A program made the position numbers and the translations under genes. From assembly GCA_040774885.1 (NCBI GenBank), contig JAXGTO010000003.1:1-64000 (forward strand): DNA of 64,000 bases, in the 5' to 3' direction. The notes under the pieces are model-generated. The model saw nothing but the letters and a program-made list of their open reading frames with translations. It ran no database searches and was not told the DNA's origin. Position 1 is the first letter of the stretch. Every line of letters begins with the position of its first letter. Source of the DNA: JAXGTO01 sp040774885. Its GTDB lineage: Bacteria > Actinomycetota > Coriobacteriia > Coriobacteriales > Eggerthellaceae. Positions 8,035 through 14,841 of this stretch are shown in pieces.

Positions 8035-8711
8035 TGGAGTGGCTTCAGACGTTTTTCGATACGTACGGTGCCCTGCTTGCGCAGGGAACGTGGGACACCA
8101 TCGTCATGACCACGGTGTCGACGTTTTTCGCCTATGTGCTGGGCATTCCCATCGGCGTGCTGGTAACCATCACCGCGCCGGGCGGGCTGCGTCCCCATCG
8201 CGTGCTGAACACGATATTGGGCTGGGTGGTCAACATCGGCCGCTCCATTCCGTTCATCATCTTGCTGGTTGCCCTCATCCCATTCACCCGCTGGGTGGTC
8301 GGCACCAGTTTGGGCGTGCCGGGCGCCATCGTTCCGTTGGTTATTTCCGCAGCGCCGTTCGTGGGCCGCATGGTGGAACAGAGCTTGGCCGAGGTTGACG
8401 GAGGGTTGATCGAAGCGGCTCAAAGCTTCGGGGCCTCTACCTGGCAAATCGTGTACAAGGTTTTGCTGCGCGAAGCCATGCCGTCGTTGGTGCGCGGGGT
8501 GTCCATCACGTTTATCACGTTGTTCGGCTATTCTGCGATGGCGGGCACGGTCGGTGCCGGCGGTTTGGGCGATATCGCCATCCGTTACGGCTACCAACGC
8601 TATCAAAACGATGTGATGATCGCCACCATCATCATCCTCGTCGTGCTTGTGCAAATCGTCCAGAGCGCCGGGGATTTTGCCGCTCGCAAAGTGGACAAGC
8701 GCAATCGATAA
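8034..8711 (+). CDS. metI: Methionine ABC transporter permease
   Basis: A 225-residue membrane protein with about five hydrophobic helices. It has the opening MEWLQTFF...TWDTIVMT, the GRSIPFIILLVALIPFTR segment and the coupling helix region EAAQSFGASTWQIVYKV, and ends like MetI with QIVQSAGD. It forms the membrane channel with MetN. Its ATG overlaps the metN stop. Confidence 0.93.
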   Translation: MEWLQTFFDTYGALLAQGTWDTIVMTTVSTFFAYVLGIPIGVLVTITAPGGLRPHRVLNTILGWVVNIGRSIPFIILLVALIPFTRWVVGTSLGVPGAIVPLVISAAPFVGRMVEQSLAEVDGGLIEAAQSFGASTWQIVYKVLLREAMPSLVRGVSITFITLFGYSAMAGTVGAGGLGDIAIRYGYQRYQNDVMIATIIILVVLVQIVQSAGDFAARKVDKRNR

Positions 8712-8762
8712 TCATCAATTTGAAATGGCCTGCTTTCGGGTGGGCTCTATGAAAGGGACATC

Positions 8763-9605
8763 ATGAAAAAACGAAACATCATAAAGGCTGCTGCAGCAGC
8801 TTGCTTTGCCGGAGCGCTCGCCTTCGCCTTGGCAGGCTGCGGCGCTACGGGCTCAACCAGCTCTTCGAGCTCGGACAGCAAGACCATCACCGTGGGCGCA
8901 TCCCCCTCGCCCCATGCCGAGATCCTCAACGCCGTCAAAGACGAACTGGCCGACAAAGGCTATACCTTGGTGGTCAAGGAATTCAGCGACTACGTTCAGC
9001 CCAATACGGCGCTTTCTCAGGGTGAACTCGATGCCAACTACTTCCAGCATCTTCCGTATCTTCAAGATTACAATGCCGAAAACGGCACCGACCTGGTGAG
9101 TGCCGGCGCCATACACTTTGAGCCGATGGCTATTTACGCAGGTAAGAGCTCCGATCTTTCCAACGTTCCCGATGGAGCGAAGATCGCCGTTCCCAGCGAC
9201 GCCACCAACGAAGGCCGTGCGCTCTTGCTGTTGCAAGACCAAGGCATCATCAAGCTCAAGGATGGCACGGGCCTTTCCGCGACGGCAAATGACATCGCCG
9301 AAAACCCCCATAACATCCAACTGGTTGAAACGGAGGCGGCTTCTCTTCCGCGCCAGCTGCAGGATTGCGACTTCGCCGTAATCAATGGCAATTATGCGCT
9401 TTCGGGTGGTCTGGATACGTCCAGCGCGCTGGCTTCCGAGAGTTCTTTTTCCCAGGCCGCGCAGACTTACGCAAACATCATCGCCGTGCGCAATGGCGAT
9501 CAGGATAGCGACAAGATAAAGGCTCTGGTCGAAGCTTTGCAAAGCGATACGGCCAAGAGCTTCATCGAGTCGACGTACAGCGGAACCGTGGTGCCGGTCA
9601 GCTAG
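8763..9605 (+). CDS. metQ: Methionine-binding lipoprotein
   Basis: A 280-residue substrate-binding lipoprotein. A basic KKRN start, an alanine-rich hydrophobic stretch and LAGCG give a type II signal with the lipidated Cys near residue 24. The mature part has ITVGASPSPHAEIL, DYVQPNTALSQGELDANYFQH and NEGRALLLLQ, all typical of the NlpA/MetQ family. It captures D- or L-methionine outside the membrane for MetNI. A GAAAGGGAC ribosome site precedes the ATG. Confidence 0.93.
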   Translation: MKKRNIIKAAAAACFAGALAFALAGCGATGSTSSSSSDSKTITVGASPSPHAEILNAVKDELADKGYTLVVKEFSDYVQPNTALSQGELDANYFQHLPYLQDYNAENGTDLVSAGAIHFEPMAIYAGKSSDLSNVPDGAKIAVPSDATNEGRALLLLQDQGIIKLKDGTGLSATANDIAENPHNIQLVETEAASLPRQLQDCDFAVINGNYALSGGLDTSSALASESSFSQAAQTYANIIAVRNGDQDSDKIKALVEALQSDTAKSFIESTYSGTVVPVS

Positions 9606-9612
9606 GTTTGCT

Positions 9613-9644
9613 GTAACCGAGTGGCAACATCGTCATGCTAAACT
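9613..9644 (+). promoter_or_regulatory. Candidate GlnR box and extended -10 of glnA
   Basis: GTAAC (9613-9617), six bases, then GCAAC (9624-9628) agrees with the actinobacterial GlnR a/b site gTnAc-n6-GaAAc except for one base (consensus from memory). It sits where a -35 would be, 10 bases before the extended -10 TGCTAAACT (9636-9644). No usable -35 is present, as expected for an activator-dependent promoter. Confidence 0.5.
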
Positions 9645-9646
9645 TG

Positions 9647-9669
9647 CGGGGTGCGCGATGCGCGCCCCG
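9647..9669 (+). repeat. Stable GC hairpin at the glnA transcription start
   Basis: A 10-bp stem (one G-T pair) closes a three-base loop directly after the -10. It overlaps the likely start of transcription, so it may be an operator dyad or a 5' stabilising hairpin. Confidence 0.4.
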
Positions 9670-9693
9670 TTTCGTTTTGCAAAGGAAGAAGCT

Positions 9694-11037
9694 ATGGCAA
9701 CCAGTCCTGATCAGGATTTCGTTCTCAAGACCATCAAGAGCCGCGATGTCCACTTCGTTCGTTTTTGGTTCACCGACGTCATGGGCTCCATGAAGAGTTT
9801 TGCGGTTATCCCCAGCGAACTTGACAACGCTTTCGACGAGGGCATGGGGTTCGATGGCAGCTGCGTCGAGGGCTTTTGCGGAACCGAGGAAAGCGATATG
9901 CTCGCTTGTCCTGAAGCTTCTACCTTCCAAATCCTTCCGTGGAGACCTGATGCCAATGCCGTTGCGCGTATGTTCTGCACGGTGAAAACCCCTGATGGCG
10001 CTCCCTTCGAAGGGGACCCGCGCCATATCCTCAAGCGGATGATGGCCAAGGCTGCCGACAAGGGGTTCGTTCCAAACATGGGCCCTGAAGTCGAGTTCTT
10101 CTATTTCAAAGACGCCGCTGGCACCGAAGTGCTCGACCACGGCGGGTATTTCGATCTCACTTCGCTTGATTACGCCAGCGACCTGCGCCGCGACACAGTG
10201 CTCACGCTCGAGAAGATGGGTATTCCGGTGGAATACAGCCATCATGAAAATGGGCCCAGTCAGCACGAGATCGACTTGCGCTTCTCGGATGCGCTGTCCA
10301 TGGCCGATGCCGTCATGACTTACAAATTGGTGGTCAAAGAAATCGCTATGAAGCACGGTGTGTATGCCAGTTTCATGCCCAAACCGTTGCAAGACATTCC
10401 AGGCAGCGGCATGCATGTTCACCAGAGCCTGTTCGATTTCGATGGCAACAACGTTTTCTTCGACCCCGAAGACCCTCTGGGGTACAACCTTTCCGCCACC
10501 GCCAAGCACTATATCGCGGGACTGTTGGCATATGCGCCCGAATTCAGCCTGCTGACCAACCAGTACGTCAATTCCTACAAGCGCTTGGTTTCGGGCGGGG
10601 AAGCTCCCACGTATCTTTCTTGGGGACATAAGAACAGGTCGACGCTGGTTCGTATTCCCGGCTACAAGCCCGACAAGGAAACGGCTTGCCGCGTCGAGTT
10701 GCGCAGCCCCGATCCGGCTTGCAATCCCTATCTCGCCTTTGCGGCCATGCTGGCTGCGGGACTGAGAGGAATTGAAGACGAATTGGAGCTTTGCGAACCT
10801 GTTGAGGGTATCGATTTGAGCTCGCTGTCGCGCCAGGAGGTGCGGGCGCGCGGTGTTCAGACGCTGCCGGAAAGTTTGGGCGAGGCTGTTGAGCTGTTTG
10901 CCGGAAGCGAGTTGATGCGAGAGGTTCTCGGCAGCGATATCCATTCCTATCTGGTCGATCAGAAACGGCTCGAATGGAATCAATATCAAGGTGCGGTTTC
11001 GCAATGGGAACTCGATAGATACCTGGAGGTGCTGTGA
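9694..11037 (+). CDS. glnA: Glutamine synthetase, type I
   Basis: A 447-residue enzyme making glutamine from glutamate, ammonia and ATP. GFDGSCVEGF near residue 53, GPEVEFFYF, GSGMHVHQSLF and NSYKRLV are conserved GSI active-site and metal-ligand segments, and NRSTLVRIPG and RVELRSPDPACNPY follow. The short length and the lack of a tyrosine adenylylation loop (no NLYDLPPEE-like motif) place it with the GSI-alpha, non-adenylylated enzymes. I chose the ATG at 9694 because AAAGGAAG precedes it; an in-frame ATG at 9658 lies in the hairpin. The glnR-like gene lies 106 bases downstream on the same strand. Confidence 0.93.
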   Translation: MATSPDQDFVLKTIKSRDVHFVRFWFTDVMGSMKSFAVIPSELDNAFDEGMGFDGSCVEGFCGTEESDMLACPEASTFQILPWRPDANAVARMFCTVKTPDGAPFEGDPRHILKRMMAKAADKGFVPNMGPEVEFFYFKDAAGTEVLDHGGYFDLTSLDYASDLRRDTVLTLEKMGIPVEYSHHENGPSQHEIDLRFSDALSMADAVMTYKLVVKEIAMKHGVYASFMPKPLQDIPGSGMHVHQSLFDFDGNNVFFDPEDPLGYNLSATAKHYIAGLLAYAPEFSLLTNQYVNSYKRLVSGGEAPTYLSWGHKNRSTLVRIPGYKPDKETACRVELRSPDPACNPYLAFAAMLAAGLRGIEDELELCEPVEGIDLSSLSRQEVRARGVQTLPESLGEAVELFAGSELMREVLGSDIHSYLVDQKRLEWNQYQGAVSQWELDRYLEVL

Positions 11038-11150
11038 TGCTGCGGCGCGAAGATGGTCCAGGGCGCGATCGGGTAGAACATGGCGATGTCGATGCTCATG
11101 TTGCTGAGGTTTGCAGACGCGCTTGTGGAACGGAGCTTCCGTCATGTTGA
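11037..11150 (+). CDS. Candidate 37-residue small ORF between glnA and glnR
   Basis: An ATG overlaps the glnA stop (TGATG) and is preceded by GGAGGTG at a 5-base distance, a near-ideal ribosome site. The ORF ends overlapping the glnR-like start (ATGTTGA). The peptide is charged, rich in Arg/Asp/Val and ends in Cys; it contains three cysteines. I recognise no family. It may simply be a coupling device that carries ribosomes from glnA to glnR, or the ribosome site may be chance within the last glnA codons. Confidence 0.3.
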   Translation: MLRREDGPGRDRVEHGDVDAHVAEVCRRACGTELPSC

Positions 11151-11818
11151 GCAAACAGGTGGTGTTCATAGCTGACAGCCTGGACAACGCGCACAAGTTC
11201 CAGCAGGTACTCGCCGGGATGGACGTGGACGTTGCAGCAGGCTCCAGCTTGCAGATCAAGAAGTTGCTTTCTCAAAAGCCCAACTGCGACCTGGTGATAT
11301 ACGAAGCGCGCAACGATGCGCTCAAAGAAGTGGGCGCGGCCGAAAAACTGCTGGTCGAAGACGGTGTGGGCGCCATGCTGGTAATCGTCGATGAGGCTTT
11401 GCTGGGCGAATTCCGGCTTCCCGTTCAGATCAAAAGCGATTTCGTGGTTCACGGCGCCGGTGCTGAAGAATGCGCCGCCCGCATCCACCAACTGCTTTGG
11501 CCCGGCAACGAGGGTAGCGCCGATGATTTCATTCAAGTTGAGAACATGACCATCAACCTTGCCACGTACCAGGTCAAGGTTGGTGATGATCCGCTGGACC
11601 TTACGTATTTGGAATATGCCCTTCTGGCATTCTTGGTGACGCATCCTGGACGCACGTATTCGCGCGATGCCCTGCTGCGTCGAGTTTGGGGATTCGATTA
11701 TTACGGTGGCAGCCGTACGGTCGATGTCCACGTGCGGCGCGTTCGCGCTAAATTGGGCCCTGAGCTCGCCCAGCACTTGGAAACCGTCCGCGGCGTCGGC
11801 TACCTCTGGCAATCTTGA
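11144..11818 (+). CDS. glnR: GlnR-like orphan response regulator
   Basis: A 224-residue protein: degenerate receiver domain (1 to about 115) and OmpR-type winged helix (about 130-224). The winged helix has LDLTYLEYALLAFL, SRDALLRRVWGFDYYGG and RTVDVHVRRVRAKLG, very close to my memory of mycobacterial and Streptomyces GlnR. The receiver keeps the GlnR-specific ARND after the phospho-site but has Glu54 where the Asp should be, and lacks the acidic pair (FIADS), so phosphorylation is unlikely. GlnR is the global nitrogen regulator of Actinobacteria and binds upstream of glnA; a matching box is present at 9613-9628. No histidine kinase is nearby. The ATG at 11144 was chosen over an upstream TTG because it starts at the first receiver strand. 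Confidence 0.75.
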   Translation: MLSKQVVFIADSLDNAHKFQQVLAGMDVDVAAGSSLQIKKLLSQKPNCDLVIYEARNDALKEVGAAEKLLVEDGVGAMLVIVDEALLGEFRLPVQIKSDFVVHGAGAEECAARIHQLLWPGNEGSADDFIQVENMTINLATYQVKVGDDPLDLTYLEYALLAFLVTHPGRTYSRDALLRRVWGFDYYGGSRTVDVHVRRVRAKLGPELAQHLETVRGVGYLWQS

Positions 11819-11830
11819 TAGAGGCTTGCT

Positions 11831-13219
11831 TCAGCTCTGCTCCATGCTGGCAAGGAGCGCCTTCATGGCATTGCGCGCGTTTTCTTCGGTCAATCCGGCA
11901 TAGCTGATCACCAAGGTGGCGGGGGAGGCCGGCTCGGGCAGTTCGCGAAAGGATGCCAGACCGCGGACCTTCACCCTTGCTTGTTTTGCGCGCTGCACCA
12001 GAACTGATTCGTCGGCATCAACCACCTCCAGCAAAAAGTGGAGGCCGGAATCGCACCCTTTGGCCTTCAGCCTGCCGTCATGTGCACCGCGTCCTATTTC
12101 TTCGAGCATTGCATCCCTCACACTTCGATAGCGTGTTTTCATGCGGTTGATGTGCCGCTCGAAACCTCCGTCTTCCATGTACAGCGCCAACGCGGTTTGG
12201 TCGATGCCGGGCACATTTGAACAGCGCCAATCTTGGCTTCTAAAGCGTTCGGCCAAAGCCGTTGGCAGCACGGCATAGGCCATGCGAATCGTTGGCGCCA
12301 AAGTGCGGGAAAACGTATTGAGGTAGATGACTTTCCCCATGGAATCGATGCTCTTGAGTGCGGGGATGGGCCGTCCCGTCATGCGAAATTCGCAATCGTA
12401 ATCGTCCTCAATCACCCATCGGCTGTCCTTTTCGTTTGCCCAAGACAGCAATGCATAGCGGCGGGATACGGGCATGACCCTGCCAGTGGGAAACTGATGC
12501 GAGGGCATGACGTGCGCTATGCGCGATTTGCTTGCCTCCAGAGCGTCGATGCGCATTCCAGCTTCGTCGCAGTTCAGGGGCATTGGCATGCAGCCGTGGA
12601 CGGCGAAGCAATGTCGCATGGCCGGATATCCCGGGTCTTCCACGGCCACCGTTTCGGGCACGTCCAAAAGTTGCGTTGCCAGTCCGTAGAGGTTTTGCGC
12701 ACCCGCGCCTACCACGATGCAGGCGGGGTCGGCATCGAGCCCTCTGAACCGGCGCAGGTGGCCGGCAATCGCCCTGCGCAAACGAAGCGATCCTGCTGCG
12801 TCTGCCGCTGCCGTCAGGCAAGCAGGTGCATCTTGTATTGCGGCATGCAAGTGGCGTTCCCATGATCGCAAGGGAATCGTCTCTGTGCGCCAGGAAGTGC
12901 CGCACAGATCGTATTCGGGTGCGGCAACGGATCTGGTTTCGAGCGGCAAATGCCGATCGGGCTGAGGATGGGTCGTTCCCAGCGTGCAGGCAAAATATCC
13001 GCGCTTGGGCTGTGACTGGATATATCCCTCGGCTTTCAACTGGTCATAAGCGCCTTCGATGGTGATGACGCTCACGCCCAGATGCTCGGCGAAGGCGCGT
13101 TTCGAAGGCAGCTTTTCACCTGCGCGGATTCGTCCTGACGCTATGTCATCGCGTATGCATCGATACAGCTTGTCGTATAGGCTCGTTCCCGTTTCTTCTT
13201 TCAACGAGTAGGTGAGCAT
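11831..13219 (-). CDS. pdxR: MocR-family regulator of vitamin B6 synthesis (PdxR-like)
   Basis: A 462-residue fusion of an N-terminal GntR winged helix (residues 1-75, DDIASGRIRAGEKLPSKR and LGVSVITIEGAYDQLKAEGY) with an aminotransferase-fold domain (about 110-460; VEDPGYP, EDDYDCEFR, NTFSRTLAPTIR). Such proteins sense PLP and control pdxST, here divergent with a 116-base gap. Odd point: the motif that normally reads TFSK, with the lysine that binds PLP, reads TFSR (Arg305). The start at 13219 follows TTAGGAG; an upstream ATG at 13267 lies in the operator region. The stop is 12 bases from the convergent glnR stop. Confidence 0.88.
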   Translation of the reverse strand: MLTYSLKEETGTSLYDKLYRCIRDDIASGRIRAGEKLPSKRAFAEHLGVSVITIEGAYDQLKAEGYIQSQPKRGYFACTLGTTHPQPDRHLPLETRSVAAPEYDLCGTSWRTETIPLRSWERHLHAAIQDAPACLTAAADAAGSLRLRRAIAGHLRRFRGLDADPACIVVGAGAQNLYGLATQLLDVPETVAVEDPGYPAMRHCFAVHGCMPMPLNCDEAGMRIDALEASKSRIAHVMPSHQFPTGRVMPVSRRYALLSWANEKDSRWVIEDDYDCEFRMTGRPIPALKSIDSMGKVIYLNTFSRTLAPTIRMAYAVLPTALAERFRSQDWRCSNVPGIDQTALALYMEDGGFERHINRMKTRYRSVRDAMLEEIGRGAHDGRLKAKGCDSGLHFLLEVVDADESVLVQRAKQARVKVRGLASFRELPEPASPATLVISYAGLTEENARNAMKALLASMEQS

Positions 13220-13253
13220 GTCGCTCCTAACTGGCCATAACAAATAGATATGA

Positions 13254-13268
13254 ATTGATTCTATCAAT
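13254..13268 (+). promoter_or_regulatory. Inverted repeat in the pdxR-pdxS divergent region
   Basis: ATTGAT-TCT-ATCAAT is a perfect dyad 35 bases before pdxR and 68 before pdxS. Its place between the two genes makes it a good candidate operator for the MocR regulator or a shared promoter element. Confidence 0.45.
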
Positions 13269-13335
13269 AAAGTCAGATAACCGTATGCTTTTTATTCGAA
13301 CCGATGGGAAACGCAAGCAAAAGGGGAATGCGACC

Positions 13336-14211
13336 ATGGAGCAGAATCGATACGAGCTCAACAAGCAGCTGGCGCAAATGCTCAAAGGCGGTGTCATCAT
13401 GGATGTCACCACACCCGACCAGGCGCGCATTGCGCAGAAGGCGGGTGCCTGCGCCGTCATGGCGCTTGAGCGCATCCCAGCCGATATCCGTGCAGCGGGC
13501 GGTGTGTCGCGGATGAGCGACCCGGCGATGATCCGAGGTATCCAGGATGCGGTGAGCATTCCCGTCATGGCCAAGTGCCGTATCGGGCATTTTGCCGAAG
13601 CGCAGATATTGCAGGCCATCGACATCGACTACATCGATGAAAGCGAGGTGCTCAGTCCCGCAGACGACACGTATCACATCGATAAAACCTCGTTCGACGT
13701 GCCGTTCGTGTGCGGCGCACGCAATCTGGGCGAAGCATTGCGTCGCATCGCCGAAGGTGCATCGATGATCCGTACCAAGGGCGAACCGGGAACGGGCGAT
13801 GTGGTTCAAGCCGTTCGGCATATGCGCGCCATGAATCGAGCCATCGCCGAGGTGGCGGCTCTGCGCGAAGAAGAGCTGTTCGAAGAGGCGAAGCGCTTGG
13901 AAGTGCCCATCGATCTTTTGCGCAGCGTCCACGATGACAAGCGTCTCCCCGTTGTGAACTTTGCCGCTGGTGGCATCGCCACGCCCGCTGATGCGGCGTT
14001 GATGATGCAGCTGGGCGCCGAAGGGGTGTTCGTGGGGTCGGGCATCTTCAAGTCGGGCGATCCAGCTCGCAGGGCCGCTGCCATAGTTGCTGCCACCACT
14101 GGCTTCGACGACCCGCATGCTTTGGCTGAACTCAGCAGCGATCTGGGGGAGGCAATGGTGGGAATCAACGAGCAGGAAATCGACGTGCTCATGGCTGAAC
14201 GCGGGCGCTGA
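13336..14211 (+). CDS. pdxS: Pyridoxal 5'-phosphate synthase subunit PdxS
   Basis: A 291-residue (beta/alpha)8 enzyme that builds PLP from ribose 5-phosphate, glyceraldehyde 3-phosphate and ammonia from PdxT. GGVIMDVTTPDQARIAQKAG near residue 20, MALERIPADIRAAGGVSRM and the phosphate loops NFAAGGIATPADAA and GVFVGSGIFKS are near-invariant in this family. The catalytic lysines in MDV-context and IRTKGEPGTG are present. The ATG at 13336 is preceded by AAAAGGGGA. The next gene, pdxT, starts three bases after its stop. Confidence 0.97.
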   Translation: MEQNRYELNKQLAQMLKGGVIMDVTTPDQARIAQKAGACAVMALERIPADIRAAGGVSRMSDPAMIRGIQDAVSIPVMAKCRIGHFAEAQILQAIDIDYIDESEVLSPADDTYHIDKTSFDVPFVCGARNLGEALRRIAEGASMIRTKGEPGTGDVVQAVRHMRAMNRAIAEVAALREEELFEEAKRLEVPIDLLRSVHDDKRLPVVNFAAGGIATPADAALMMQLGAEGVFVGSGIFKSGDPARRAAAIVAATTGFDDPHALAELSSDLGEAMVGINEQEIDVLMAERGR

Positions 14212-14214
14212 TCG

Positions 14215-14793
14215 ATGGCCGAGCATCGAATGCCTTTGATAGGCGTGCTCGCCGTGCAAGGCGCGTTCATCGAGCATGAGCGACATCTTGAGCGGTTGGG
14301 AGCGCGCTGTCGGGAGCTGCGCTGCCGCGATGATTGCCTCGATGGATTCGACGGGCTGGTTCTTCCTGGTGGCGAGAGCACCGTACAGTCCGCTTTGTTG
14401 CAGAGACTGGAGATGTTCGAACCTCTGCGCGACGCCATCGTTTCGGGAGTTCCCGTCATGGGTACATGCGCTGGATTGATCCTGCTGGCCGATAAGGTGG
14501 AAGGGGGAGACCCGTGTTTCGGTACTCTTCCTGCAGTGGTCGAGCGCAACGCCTATGGGCGGCAGTTGGCCAGCTTTCGGACGGAATCGTCCTGGGACGG
14601 TGGAGCATCCATCCCTCTGACGTTCATCCGTGCTCCGAAGATCGCTTTCGTCGAGTCTGGCGTTTCCGTGTTGGCCTGCGCAGAACGCGATATCGCAGCG
14701 GTGCGCTGGCGCAATCAACTGGGTGTCGCTTTTCACCCCGAACTTGATGAAGATTGTCGGGTGCATGGGTACTTCCTGGACATGATCGGCTGA
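14215..14793 (+). CDS. pdxT: Pyridoxal 5'-phosphate synthase glutaminase subunit PdxT
   Basis: A 192-residue class I glutamine amidotransferase that feeds ammonia to PdxS. IGVLAVQGAFIEH opens the fold, LPGGEST is the oxyanion region, VMGTCAGLILLA holds the nucleophilic Cys, and VAFHPELDED holds the His and Glu of the triad. Length is normal. A start at the second Met (14230) is possible. It is co-transcribed with pdxS. Confidence 0.95.
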   Translation: MAEHRMPLIGVLAVQGAFIEHERHLERLGARCRELRCRDDCLDGFDGLVLPGGESTVQSALLQRLEMFEPLRDAIVSGVPVMGTCAGLILLADKVEGGDPCFGTLPAVVERNAYGRQLASFRTESSWDGGASIPLTFIRAPKIAFVESGVSVLACAERDIAAVRWRNQLGVAFHPELDEDCRVHGYFLDMIG

Positions 14794-14804
14794 AGCCTTC
14801 GCGC

Positions 14805-14813
14805 TGCTATACT
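14805..14813 (+). promoter_or_regulatory. Extended -10 promoter of polA
   Basis: TGCTATACT begins 12 bases after the pdxT stop and ends 28 bases before the polA ATG. No good -35. Confidence 0.5.
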
Positions 14814-14841
14814 GCATCCAGTCGAAGAGAAAGCAGCATCC

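Noticed and set aside
9598..11259. A 553-codon minus-strand ORF opposite glnA
   Set aside because: The plus strand is a full glutamine synthetase; the minus product is rich in His and Arg and has no domain.
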